Made by a program: the position numbers and the translations under genes
In this document: positions 7,462 through 15,203 of the stretch, in pieces
Numbering within the stretch: the stretch's first letter is position 1
How the letters are laid out: each line of letters opens with the position of its first letter
The notes under the pieces: model-generated
The model's database searches: none
Seen by the model: the letters and a program-made list of their open reading frames with translations, nothing else
Told to the model about the DNA's origin: nothing
Assembly (NCBI GenBank): GCA_964242305.1
Contig: CAXTBB010000002.1
Span: 62,001-126,000, forward strand
Reading direction: 5' to 3'
DNA from: DATLGB01 sp964242305
GTDB lineage: Bacteria > Actinomycetota > Thermoleophilia > Solirubrobacterales > Solirubrobacteraceae
DNA length: 64,000 nucleotides

Positions 7462-8010
7462 GTGCCAACCGAACCAGTTCGAGGCGCCACCATTCGCATC
7501 TTCCTCGTGGACGGCACACCTCAAGGTCTACGAGTGCCGGCGTCTATGTACTCGTCGGCCCCGACCCTGAGGGACACCGAACCGACCGGGTCTACATCGG
7601 CGAGGCCGATGACATTCGCAGCCGGCTGGAGGCCCATCAAAAGGCCAAGGACTTTTGGACGCACGGTTACGTGCTCACGACCAGAGACGATTCACTCCAC
7701 AAAGCTCATGTGCGATAACATCGAGGCGCGGTTGCTTGAGCTCGCCGTTAGGGCCGACGTTGCGGTCGCTGCCGCTGCTCTCGCTGGTGGGAGTAAACGC
7801 TTTCGAGCCGGCCGAAGTGCCAGCTACAGCCACGGTGCCTCCGGAGACTGAAGACACCGCTCACTGAGGCCGAGGGCGAGGACCGGTCTCGCGGGTTCCT
7901 CGTGTTCGAAGGCGCGCTGGGACGCGCGGAGAAAAAGGTCATGATGCCGAGCAACGAGCAGCTGCGAGACCGGCTGCTCAAAGAGGGCGGACATCTCCCC
8001 ATCTCAAAGC
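7462..8010 (+). pseudogene. Broken GIY-YIG nuclease/DUF4357 protein
   Basis: Fragments of one protein family are spread over three frames in order. First 'ATIRIFLVDGTPQGLRV' (frame of 7462), then after a deletion 'GVYVLVGP' and 'RVYIGEADDIRSRLEAHQ' with 'KDFWTHGYVLTTRDDSLHKAH', the GIY-YIG core. A one-base insertion at 7717-7718 turns the expected Tyr-Ile into a stop; removing it restores 'HVRYIEARLLELA'. Further on 'LVGVNAFE' and, in another frame, 'RGFLVFEGALGRAEKKV' match the C-terminal part of such proteins (DUF4357-like). The reading ends at about 8010, where an integrase relic begins on the other strand. Intact relatives are about 300 residues. It is clearly inactive. Confidence 0.78.
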
Positions 8011-8427
8011 GACCAGCTCGCCGCGGCGGAGGCCGGTGCAGGCGGCGATCCGGACGAGCTCGCCGAACTGTGCGTCCTGTGCGCGCAGCGCCGACTCGAC
8101 GGCCGGTGTGTCGTACTGGCGACCGATCCGCCACGCCAGCGCGGGCGATCGCCTCCACCGGCTCGACAGTGAAGACCTCGAGGCGGCCCGGTGGATCGAC
8201 TCGGCGCTTCGGTGCGCCAGCGCCGGATTCTCGACGAGACCCCACCGACGCCGGTTCTCCGGCCGGAGGGCGTAGTTGAACGAGGCAAGGATGACCTCGC
8301 GGTAGCGGTTGACCGTGGCGCGCCCGATCGCTTCGTCGGCGGCGATGGGAGCGAGGACCGGCTTCCCAGCCGTCCCGACCTTGCGGTTCACGAACGGGAC
8401 GTCGAGGCGCTGGTCGGGGCAGCTCAC
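7978..8427 (-). pseudogene. Tyrosine recombinase (integrase) relic
   Basis: Minus-strand remains of a phage/ICE-type integrase. One frame gives the core-binding part 'TVNRYREVILASFNYALR' and 'RRWGLVENPALAH', another gives 'EVFTVEPVEAIARAG' (about 8140-8190), and the first frame resumes with 'LVRIAACTGLRRGELVALRWGDV', the start of the catalytic domain with the conserved Arg. So there are two compensating frame changes near 8185 and 8130. The part carrying HxxR and the nucleophilic Tyr is missing beyond about 7980, where the GIY-YIG relic abuts. Its position next to the tRNA att repeat is that of the element's own integrase. Confidence 0.82.
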
Positions 8428-8502
8428 GAGTTGGTCTTCGCGCCCCGGCCTGTTGGGCGAAAGAGGATGGCGCGCGACCCGCTCTCCATCGCCACGCAGC
8501 CG

Positions 8503-9420
8503 TCACTGACGGGTCCCCGTCGCGCCATGCAGTTCGGATGCGTTGGCCAGCAGCACCTGGCGCACGGTGTCCCGGAGCCAGCGATGGGCTTCGTCGTGGT
8601 CGTAGCGGCGATGCCAGGAGAGGTTGATCGGGGATGGCGGCAGCTTCACCGGCAAGGGGCGCGTGATCAGGTCCTCGGTGAGGCGGCGGCTCTCCGGGAC
8701 GACCACGAGCAGGTCGCTGTGGCGGACGACGTCCAGGGCGGCGACGGCGCTGGGTAGCGCGGCTGCAACAGTCCGCCGCAGTCCTGACGCGAGCAGCGCG
8801 TCGTCGACCGGATCGTGAAGCCGGCCCCGCCGCGAGATGGTGACGTGGCGGGCCGCCGCGTAACGCTCGAGATTCAGCGCTCCCCGGGCCAGCGGGTGCT
8901 CGCGACGGAGGGCGACGACCAGGTGATGCAGCGCGACGGTCTCGGTGCGAATCGCAGTCGAAGTGGCCTGGGTCGCGCTGACCTCGAGGTCGACCTGGCC
9001 GCGCAGGAGATCGTTCGTGTCGGTGGTGGCCTCAGCGAGGAGCCGGAGCACGACGCCGGGGGCCTGCGCATGGATGGCCGCCAGCAAGGCCGGGCTGATC
9101 GCGTCGATCACGGCGTCGTGCGCAACGATGCTGAAGGCCCGCTCCACCATCGTGAGATCAAGCTCGCCCTGGGGTGAGAGCAGGATCCGCGACTGCTGCA
9201 CCAGTGCGGCCACGTCCGCGCGGATCGCGAGCGCGTGCGGCGTGGGCGTCATGAAGCGCCCAGTGCGCACCAGGATCGGGTCATTCGTTACACGTCGGAT
9301 TCGGCCGAGGGTCCGGCTCATCGCTGGTGTGGTGACGTGCAGACGCGCAGCAGCACCGGTGACGGTTCCCTCGTCGAGGAGCGCATCGAGGGCGGTCAGC
9401 AGATTGAGATCCAGTTGCAC
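8503..9420 (-). CDS. LysR-family transcriptional regulator
   Basis: A 305-residue LysR regulator. It has an N-terminal winged helix-turn-helix ('DLNLLTALDALLDEGTVTGAA', recognition helix with 'TTPAMSRTLGRIR') and a periplasmic-binding-protein-like effector domain. The style 'MQLDLNLL...' with 'VTNDPILVRTGRFMTPTPHA' is that of the NodD/LinR/SyrM-like subgroup. It is intact and cargo of the tRNA-fMet element. It is divergent from the inositol-monophosphatase-like gene across 96 bp that hold an ATTG-N7-CAAT palindrome, the typical LysR binding geometry, so it most likely controls that operon. The co-inducer is unknown. Confidence 0.9.
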   Translation of the reverse strand: MQLDLNLLTALDALLDEGTVTGAAARLHVTTPAMSRTLGRIRRVTNDPILVRTGRFMTPTPHALAIRADVAALVQQSRILLSPQGELDLTMVERAFSIVAHDAVIDAISPALLAAIHAQAPGVVLRLLAEATTDTNDLLRGQVDLEVSATQATSTAIRTETVALHHLVVALRREHPLARGALNLERYAAARHVTISRRGRLHDPVDDALLASGLRRTVAAALPSAVAALDVVRHSDLLVVVPESRRLTEDLITRPLPVKLPPSPINLSWHRRYDHDEAHRWLRDTVRQVLLANASELHGATGTRQ

Positions 9421-9442
9421 GAGGGTAAATGTACATGTGCGT

Positions 9443-9457
9443 AATTGGCATTTGCAA
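9443..9457. promoter_or_regulatory. LysR-type operator, ATTG-N7-CAAT
   Basis: A perfect inverted repeat ATTG (9443-9446), seven-base spacer, CAAT (9454-9457), which also satisfies the T-N11-A rule for LysR boxes. It lies 22 bp from the lysR start (9420) and 59 bp from the GTG of the divergent operon (9517). Confidence 0.65.
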
Positions 9458-9516
9458 TCAATTTGTACGGCGCTTACGTTTGAGTCCTCCGGTCACCTAC
9501 GACATCGAGGATCACT

Positions 9517-10371
9517 GTGAACACGACCCAAATCTCCCCTCGCACCACCAACCAGATCGCCGCCGACCTCAGCCTCCTCCCGGATGTCGTTGCCCCCGTC
9601 GAACAGGCGGGCGCCGCACTGCTCAAGCGCGTTGGCACCGCCAGCCCGCCCGCCGACGTCGAGCAGATCCGCGCGGCTCTCGGCGCGAACGACGACGCCG
9701 TCCTCGAGACGCTGCGAGCCGCGCTGCTGGAGGCGCTGCCGGCCGCAGGATGGGACGAGGAGGAAGGTGGCGCCGGGGCCCTGCCGCCCGGCGAATGGTG
9801 GGTCGTAGACCCGGTCGAAGGCAACATCAACCACGCCCACGGGCTCGATGACTGGGGGGTTACCGCGACGCTGGTGCGTGACAACGCCAGCGTCCTGACG
9901 GTTGTGCACCAGCCACAGCACGGACGGATGTATACGGCGGTTCAGGGCGCTGGCGCTGCGCTTGGCGAACGGACCCTGCGGGTCTCGTCCAAGACCGACC
10001 TTGCCACCGCGCTGGTTGGCACGGGCCAGGCGGTGCCCGGTGAAAGCCGTGAGACGTACGAGCGCATCGGGCACTCGGTGACCGCGATGCTTCGGGCCGC
10101 ACTTGTCGTCAAGGTCGCCGTGCCGGCGACCCTCCACCTGCTCGACGTGGCCGCCGGTCGCACGGACGTCTTCTGGCAGCACAGCCAGGTCCGGTCTGGT
10201 CTCCTCGCCGGCGCGCTCCTAGTAAGTGAGGCAGGCGGAACCGTGACCGATATGCGCGGCGAGCCCTGGACGCTCGCCAGCGAGGACTTCCTGGCCGCAT
10301 CCCCAGGTGTGCACCACGCCGCGGCCGGCGTCCTCGCCGGTGCCGAGCCCGGAGAGCGGGGCGGCGCATGA
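9517..10371 (+). CDS. Inositol-monophosphatase-fold protein with altered metal motifs
   Basis: A 284-residue protein of the inositol monophosphatase/CysQ superfamily. The acidic motif after the first beta strand is 'WDEEEGGAG'. The hallmark DPxDGTxN appears as 'VVDPVEGNINHAHG', so the second Asp is Glu and Thr is Asn. The C-terminal WDxAAG motif, which provides a metal-binding Asp, reads 'SQVRSGLLAGALLVSEAGG' and lacks the Asp. Either the enzyme uses a changed metal site or a different substrate, or it has lost phosphatase activity (inference). GTG start with GAGG at 9507-9510. It is the first gene of a two-gene operon in the mobile element, under the divergent LysR regulator. Confidence 0.82.
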   Translation: MNTTQISPRTTNQIAADLSLLPDVVAPVEQAGAALLKRVGTASPPADVEQIRAALGANDDAVLETLRAALLEALPAAGWDEEEGGAGALPPGEWWVVDPVEGNINHAHGLDDWGVTATLVRDNASVLTVVHQPQHGRMYTAVQGAGAALGERTLRVSSKTDLATALVGTGQAVPGESRETYERIGHSVTAMLRAALVVKVAVPATLHLLDVAAGRTDVFWQHSQVRSGLLAGALLVSEAGGTVTDMRGEPWTLASEDFLAASPGVHHAAAGVLAGAEPGERGGA

Positions 10372-10988
10372 GGGTCGCGGTGCTCGGCGCGAGCGGGCAG
10401 ACCGGCCGAGAGCTCACCAGCCAGGCCCTCGAGCGCGGCCACGACGTGACTGCGCTCGTCCGCGATCCGGCCCGTCTGTCGGGCCTGCGCTCGCGCTCTT
10501 TGTCGGTGGTGCGCACCGACGTATTCGAGGCGGGCAGCCTTGCGTCCGCCGTCGCGGATTCGGACGTCTTGCTCAGCGGTCTGGGCGTCGGTTCATCAGA
10601 CCCGGGGGACACGCTGGTCCGCGGGGCGGTGTCGGCGGTCGCCAGCGCGGTGCCGAGGATCGTCTGGCTGGGCGCGCTGGGAACCGGGGCTAGCCGGAGG
10701 GTGGCCGGACCGTTGTTTGGGCCGCTCCTCGCGCTGATCCTCGCCAAGGCGATCGCGAGCAAGGTCGCCGCCGACCGCCACATCGTGGACGCGGGCCATA
10801 CCGTCGTGCACGCCGGACGACTCACCAACAAAGCCGCGACAGGCCGCTTTGTGCTCGTCCCGGCGGCCGAAGCCGGACGCCTGCTCGTCCCCCAGTCGAT
10901 TGCTCGCGCCGACGTCGCGGCGCTGATGCTCGCCCAGGCCGAGAGCCAACGCTCGATGCCGCAAACCCTCGTGGCGCTTCGCGGCTGA
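10368..10988 (+). CDS. NAD(P)-binding atypical SDR (NmrA-like)
   Basis: A 206-residue Rossmann-fold protein. It begins 'MRVAVLGASGQTGRELTSQAL', the GxxGxxG nucleotide-binding motif of atypical SDRs, followed by 'VTALVRDPARL', the NADP-binding Arg region seen in NmrA/flavin-reductase-like proteins. There is no YxxxK dyad. Such proteins act as NAD(P)H-dependent reductases or redox-sensing partners. It overlaps the preceding phosphatase-like gene by four bases (ATGA), so it is translated from the same message and presumably acts in the same step. Cargo of the tRNA-fMet element. Substrate unknown. Confidence 0.85.
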   Translation: MRVAVLGASGQTGRELTSQALERGHDVTALVRDPARLSGLRSRSLSVVRTDVFEAGSLASAVADSDVLLSGLGVGSSDPGDTLVRGAVSAVASAVPRIVWLGALGTGASRRVAGPLFGPLLALILAKAIASKVAADRHIVDAGHTVVHAGRLTNKAATGRFVLVPAAEAGRLLVPQSIARADVAALMLAQAESQRSMPQTLVALRG

Positions 10989-11045
10989 CGGCGCCGACGG
11001 ACCCAGACGAGTGCGCGCCAGCCGAGTGGAGTTCCCCCGCTTTGA

Positions 11046-11177
11046 TGGACGCGCGATTCCTGGTCCGACGAGAACGAGCTACGCGGCGAGATCTTCGACT
11101 ACATCGAAGTCTTCTACAACCGCCGGCGAAGGTACTCCACGCTCGGGATGCTCTCGCCCGTCGACTACGAGAACCGC
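11046..11177 (+). mobile_element. IS3-family transposase C-terminal remnant
   Basis: A short frame gives 'NELRGEIFDYIEVFYNRRR' followed by 'YSTLGMLSPVDYE', the conserved C-terminal end of the DDE transposase (OrfB) of IS3-family elements; the last catalytic Glu would lie just upstream and is not present. The frame has a stop at 11043-11045, and no terminal inverted repeats or OrfA were found. It is a scar of a former insertion sequence inside the tRNA-fMet element. The rest of the 10989-11356 gap holds nothing else I can recognise. Confidence 0.75.
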
Positions 11178-11356
11178 ACTCTGAGCGCCGCACCTTCTCA
11201 TCTGGCGGCTTCGCCCCAATCTCATATCGACAAGTTGACGATCACGGCAGACCCCACCGGTCGTCAGGCGGGTTCGCTCCTTCTGCGGCCGGATTCTCGC
11301 TCCGCCCTGAGTCGCCGTTGCTGTGGAGCGTGCGTTGCTCCCCGAACAGGTTACGG

Positions 11357-12607
11357 TCAATGGCCGCGACGTCTCGAGTGCCTTGAGACGTTGAGTTTGA
11401 CCGAGGGTAGATGTCCAACTCGGCCCGCGGAGCTGACCCTGAGCACCTTGACACGCGCGGACCACCGGCCCAAGGGGATTCGTGCGCGTAGCGTGGCTGA
11501 CTGATGAACAAGTCGCTTCCGAAGCGTGGTCTGGCGCTTGGGTCGGCAGCCGCAGCGAGACCGCCACGCAACGCGCACGGTGACCCGGCTTGAGTTGGTC
11601 GCCGTGGGAACGCTGATCGGTATTACAAGGCGTCGACCACGGGCCCGGACGCTCCCTAGGTGCACCACAGCACGCACCTGGACCGCGTCCGAGGCCGGCG
11701 GACTGCTGCCGTCCAATGCGTGGTCGGACACTGTAAAGGTCCAAGTCTTGCGTAGGGTCTGAGGCGCGTCGCCCACGTAGTCGTAATCTCCGCCCAGCCC
11801 GGTGGCAGTCCTGCCGGCGAACGCGACAGACGCCGTGTACCTGCCCGGCGCAAGCGGTTTCGTGGGGATCAGAATGCCGCCAGGAGGGAGGTATGCACCG
11901 ATCCCGCCTGTTGAATTGTCGACAGTGCGCACTGCGACGGGTCCCTTCGCACCGACGAGCTTCGCCTCTGCGATCGACCCGCGGCCGAGACCTTCGGCAA
12001 GCACGTACAGGTGAGGCCCCGTCGTGGTCCCGTCAGGCAGACCGACGAAGTCACCCGGTACGAACGGCGACTCGTTGGCAAGCATCGAGCCATAGATCCC
12101 GCTCGTACCGTCGCCCGGGTAGGTGTCGAGGGCCGGAAGCGGCGGTGGTGGCCGAAGGTATCCGGGCCAAGTCGATGCGCATGGGCCCCAGATTCCAGTG
12201 CGCGAGAGCTCGGGTCCGAGCAACTGCATGAGATGGATGGGCGCGCTCTCGTATGGATTTGAGTCCCAAACTCCGGCAGACGGGTTGGTCCAGACGCCCC
12301 CGAGAACGCTCGAATTACCGGCGGCGTCCCCAGCCTGCGTGTATCCCGGAGTACCCGGAGCCTCATCGTGCTGGAGCACGTGGTTGAGGTCCATCCAGTG
12401 CGCATGAAGCCGGCAGCCTTCCGCAGCATCCGAGCTGAAGCTGATGCCGGCGGGGATCGTGTTCGTCGCGCGTTGAACATTCAGTTCAGCAAGGGCGGCC
12501 GTTCCGCCGATGCCGGGTTCACTTCCGGCAGCCTTTGAAGCAGCACCGCCCAACGACAGCCACACGGACGCTGCAAGTGTCAGGAGCATCGGCAGACGCA
12601 GGGGCAT
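11357..12607 (-). CDS. Secreted CAP-domain (SCP/PR-1-like) protein
   Basis: A 416-residue protein that starts with a signal peptide ('LPMLLTLAASVWLSLGGAASKA'). Residues about 40-150 look like a CAP/SCP domain: the pattern 'LNVQRATNTIPAG', 'CRLHAHWMDLN', 'HDEAPGTPGYT' and 'SAPIHLMQLLGPEL' follows that of bacterial CAP proteins. The rest is a beta-rich, Gly/Pro-rich region ('TGGIGAYLPPGGIL', 'LAPGRYTASVAF') ending in a basic tail rich in Arg and Lys. I chose ATG 12607 because it places the signal peptide at the N-terminus; the frame is open to 12931 across the att repeat, which I regard as fortuitous. It is probably exported and cell-surface or wall associated. Function of bacterial CAP proteins is mostly unknown. 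It is the cargo gene next to the right att repeat. Confidence 0.75.
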   Translation of the reverse strand: MPLRLPMLLTLAASVWLSLGGAASKAAGSEPGIGGTAALAELNVQRATNTIPAGISFSSDAAEGCRLHAHWMDLNHVLQHDEAPGTPGYTQAGDAAGNSSVLGGVWTNPSAGVWDSNPYESAPIHLMQLLGPELSRTGIWGPCASTWPGYLRPPPPLPALDTYPGDGTSGIYGSMLANESPFVPGDFVGLPDGTTTGPHLYVLAEGLGRGSIAEAKLVGAKGPVAVRTVDNSTGGIGAYLPPGGILIPTKPLAPGRYTASVAFAGRTATGLGGDYDYVGDAPQTLRKTWTFTVSDHALDGSSPPASDAVQVRAVVHLGSVRARGRRLVIPISVPTATNSSRVTVRVAWRSRCGCRPKRQTTLRKRLVHQSATLRARIPLGRWSARVKVLRVSSAGRVGHLPSVKLNVSRHSRRRGH

Positions 12608-12686
12608 GCACAGGTAACGCCTGAGGCCGGCCTTAACTTCCGTACGGACTGTCTCATTGAGAGTGTCGCTCGGATGGACGGAGCGG

Positions 12687-12738
12687 GCCCCCGCTATACG
12701 GAACCCGCCTCTCGCCAGGCGGGCTTCGTTCTTTCTGG
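12687..12738. repeat. attR-like direct repeat (copy of tRNA-fMet 3' end plus terminator)
   Basis: A second copy of the 51-bp sequence found at the 3' end of tRNA-fMet (7202-7252), including the terminator hairpin (12704-12723) and T-rich tail. There is no tRNA body upstream of it. It marks the right boundary of the integrated element. Confidence 0.83.
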
Positions 12739-12802
12739 CCCCCACAGTCGAACATGCTGCAGGCCATCTGGCACCGCTCTCGAGCGGAGGGTCGGGTCGA
12801 AA

Positions 12803-12832
12803 GTTGACAAGTGTCGAGAATGGTCGTAGGGT
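12803..12832 (+). promoter_or_regulatory. Sigma-70-type promoter with a TetR half-site upstream of the first FAD-oxidase operon
   Basis: TTGACA (12804-12809), a 17-base spacer and TAGGGT (12827-12832) form a good housekeeping promoter. The 15 bases 12803-12817 match one arm of the large palindrome in front of the TetR gene at 17170 (17189-17203) at 13 of 15 positions, and in both places TTGACA lies in or next to that arm. Transcription from here gives a leader of about 215 bases before the ATG at 13054. Apart from this and the att repeat, the 12608-13053 gap shows nothing else. Confidence 0.55.
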
Positions 12833-13053
12833 CGTCCCGGTGGATGTCTCCTCCGCACCGATGGCGTTGACGAGCGTTCCGCTGGCTCCCGCTGCCCTGA
12901 CCGGCTGGATCGTCTGGCAGCGCGTCGTCACCGCACGTCACCGAGCCACCTGACAGCTGTCGCCGGCCGTTGCCGGTGCGCGCCACGACCGCCTCCGGTC
13001 GCCACGACCCGTGGCCCCGGTACCGACTCAGTGCCCACGATGTGGAGAACCTC

Positions 13054-14451
13054 ATGACCCCGTTGCAGACCCTTGACCTGACCGAGCTCGCCGACGCGGT
13101 GCAGTGCCGCGTCGTGCTGCCCCCCGACGCCGACTACGACGCGACCCGCGCCGGATTCAACGGCATGATCGACCGGCGGCCGGCGGCGATCGTGCGCGTG
13201 CGCTCGGACGCCGATGTGGCCGCCGCCATCGCCTACGCACGCGCGCACGAACTGCCGCTGGCGATCCGGGCCGGAGGGCATTCGGCGCCCGGGCACGGCT
13301 GCTGCGACGACGGCATCGTCGTCGACTGCCGCGACCTCGACGGGGCGGAGGTGGACACCGACGCGCGGTCGGTCCGCTGTGGGAGCGGGCTGACCTGGAA
13401 GCAGTTCGACGCGCTCACGCTCGAGCACGGCCTTGCCGTGACCGGCGGGCGCGTGTCGAGTACCGGCGTCACCGGGCTGACGATCGGCAGCGGCAGCGGC
13501 TGGCTGGAGCGGGCGATGGGACTGACGTCCGACAGCATGACCGGGGCGCGCCTGGTGACGGCGGCGGGGGCGAGCGTCGACACCGACGACGACCCCGAGC
13601 TGCTGTGGGCGCTGCGCGGCGGCGGCGGCAACTTCGGCGTCATCACGGAGCTGCGCTTCGGCCTGCGCCCGCTCGGGCCGACCGTGCTCGGGGGCAAGCG
13701 CTTCTACCCGATCGACCGCGCGCGCGAGGTGCTGCTCGCGTTCCGCGACGTGATGCTCAGCGCGCCCAAGGAGCTGTGCGGAGGGCTCGCCTTCCTCACC
13801 GCCCCGCCTGCGCCGTGGGTGCCGCCGGAGCTGCGCGGGACGCCGATGGTCGCGATCATCGCCCTCTGGGCCGGCGATCCCGCGCAGGCGGCGGAGGGCA
13901 TGGCGGCGCTGGACGCCCTGGGGGAGCCGGCCATCGACGGCATGCACGAGCAGCCGTACACGGACATCCAGCAGATCATGGATCCGGGCGCGCCGGCCGG
14001 ACACCGCGACTACTTCAAGGGCGGCTTCATGACCGAGCTCTCGGATGCGGCCGTCGACGACATCGTGGCGATCGGCCGCGACATGCGCGCGCCGCTGACG
14101 CAGGTGATCTGCGCCCCCCTGGGTGCCCACACCGCGTACGCCGAGTTCGGTGAGGACCACTCGGCGATCGGCCACCGCGACGAGCAGTGGGCCTTCCAGG
14201 TCCTGTCGCTTTGGGCCGACCCCGCGGAGGACGACCAGCAGAAGGAATGGACCCGCGCCGCCGCCGACACGATGTCGTCCTACAGCGACATGGTCTCCTA
14301 CCCGAACTTCCTCACCGCGGACGAGGTGGCCGACGTGGAGGCCGCGTACTCGCCGGCCGTCATGGCCCGGCTGCGCGCGGTCAAGGACCGCTACGACCCG
14401 GACAACACGTTCCGGATCAACAACAACATCGCGCCCAGCTCGCAGCGGTGA
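13054..14451 (+). CDS. FAD-linked oxidase, BBE/VAO type (mono-covalent His)
   Basis: A 465-residue flavoprotein of the vanillyl-alcohol-oxidase/berberine-bridge-enzyme superfamily. The N-terminal FAD_binding_4 domain contains 'AIRAGGHSAPGHG' with the His (about residue 76) that normally forms the 8-alpha-histidyl FAD bond, and 'GVTGLTIGSGSGWL' without the second Cys. The C-terminal end 'RYDPDNTFRINNNIAP' is the BBE-domain signature. Such enzymes oxidise alcohols, sugars or plant alkaloid/phenolic substrates with O2. ATG 13054 is preceded by a GGAGAA-like site; a longer in-frame start at 12970 lacks one. It is followed by an SDR and a second FAD oxidase, with GTG starts overlapping each previous stop. 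Confidence 0.9.
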   Translation: MTPLQTLDLTELADAVQCRVVLPPDADYDATRAGFNGMIDRRPAAIVRVRSDADVAAAIAYARAHELPLAIRAGGHSAPGHGCCDDGIVVDCRDLDGAEVDTDARSVRCGSGLTWKQFDALTLEHGLAVTGGRVSSTGVTGLTIGSGSGWLERAMGLTSDSMTGARLVTAAGASVDTDDDPELLWALRGGGGNFGVITELRFGLRPLGPTVLGGKRFYPIDRAREVLLAFRDVMLSAPKELCGGLAFLTAPPAPWVPPELRGTPMVAIIALWAGDPAQAAEGMAALDALGEPAIDGMHEQPYTDIQQIMDPGAPAGHRDYFKGGFMTELSDAAVDDIVAIGRDMRAPLTQVICAPLGAHTAYAEFGEDHSAIGHRDEQWAFQVLSLWADPAEDDQQKEWTRAAADTMSSYSDMVSYPNFLTADEVADVEAAYSPAVMARLRAVKDRYDPDNTFRINNNIAPSSQR

Positions 14452-15203
14452 GCGTGACGGTGGTGACGGGCGGCGGCGGCGGGATCGGCGCTGCCGTCGC
14501 GCACCGTCTGTCCGCCACCGCCGGCGCGCGCGTCGTCGTGGTCGACCGCGACGGGGACGCGGCGGCGGGCGTCGTCGCGGCGCTGCCCGGCCCGGGGCTG
14601 GCGGTGGCTGCCGACGTCGCCGACGAGGCCGGCGTCACCGCCTACACCGCGGCCGCGGTGGAGGCGTTCGGTCGCGTCGACGGCGTCGTGCTCAACGCCG
14701 GGGTGCCGGGGATGCCGACGCCGCTGGCGCAGGAGACGGCGGTGACGTTCGACCGCCTGGTCGCGGTCAATCTGCGTGGGGTCTTCCTCGGCCTGCGCGC
14801 CGCCCTCGCCGGCTTCGCGGCACGGGGCGGCGGCGGGGCGATCGTGGTGACCGCCTCGACGGCCGGACTGGCCGGCTCTGCGCTCGGCGCCTACAGCGCG
14901 GCCAAGCACGGGGTGGTGGCGCTGGTCAAGACCGCCGCGGTCGAGGGCGCGCCCCTGGGCGTGCGCGTCAACGCGGTCGCGCCGGACTCCATCGCCACGC
15001 CGATGATGCTGGCGCTCGAGCAGGAGCTCGGCCGGCCGCTGCACGACATGACGCCGCTGGGCCGGGCGCAGGAGCGCTACGGGACACCGGCCGAGGTCGC
15101 CGCGGTGGTGGCGTTCCTGCTCAGCGCGGACGCCGCCTGGGTGACGGGCTCGACGATCCCGGTCGACGGCGGGCTGCTGGCCTTCGACCCCCACCGGCCG
15201 TGA
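14448..15203 (+). CDS. Short-chain dehydrogenase/reductase
   Basis: A 251-residue classical SDR: nucleotide-binding 'VVTGGGGGIGAAVA', 'NAGV' motif in 'VVLNAGVPG', catalytic Ser in 'IVVTASTAG' and the dyad 'YSAAK'. An acidic residue after the second strand ('VVVVDRDGD') predicts NAD preference. GTG 14448 overlaps the stop of the preceding FAD oxidase, and its own stop overlaps the GTG of the next one, so it is coupled between two flavin oxidases. It probably interconverts a secondary alcohol and ketone in the same pathway (inference). Confidence 0.9.
   Translation: MSVTVVTGGGGGIGAAVAHRLSATAGARVVVVDRDGDAAAGVVAALPGPGLAVAADVADEAGVTAYTAAAVEAFGRVDGVVLNAGVPGMPTPLAQETAVTFDRLVAVNLRGVFLGLRAALAGFAARGGGGAIVVTASTAGLAGSALGAYSAAKHGVVALVKTAAVEGAPLGVRVNAVAPDSIATPMMLALEQELGRPLHDMTPLGRAQERYGTPAEVAAVVAFLLSADAAWVTGSTIPVDGGLLAFDPHRP

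Larger units (their letters stand above)
7202..12738. mobile_element. Decayed integrative element (genomic island) inserted in tRNA-fMet
   Basis: The region between the two tRNA-derived direct repeats (7202-7252 and 12687-12738). It contains a frameshifted, truncated tyrosine-integrase relic on the minus strand near the tRNA end, a broken GIY-YIG/DUF4357 gene, an intact LysR regulator divergent from an inositol-monophosphatase-like and an NAD(P)-binding gene, an IS3-family transposase tail and a secreted CAP-domain protein. Base composition of 7212-7860 is visibly less GC-rich than the flanks. With the integrase broken, the element should be immobile unless helped in trans (inference). Confidence 0.8.

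Noticed and set aside
12608..12931. N-terminal extension of the CAP protein across the att repeat
   Set aside because: Would place 108 unstructured residues before a clear signal peptide; ATG 12607 fits better.
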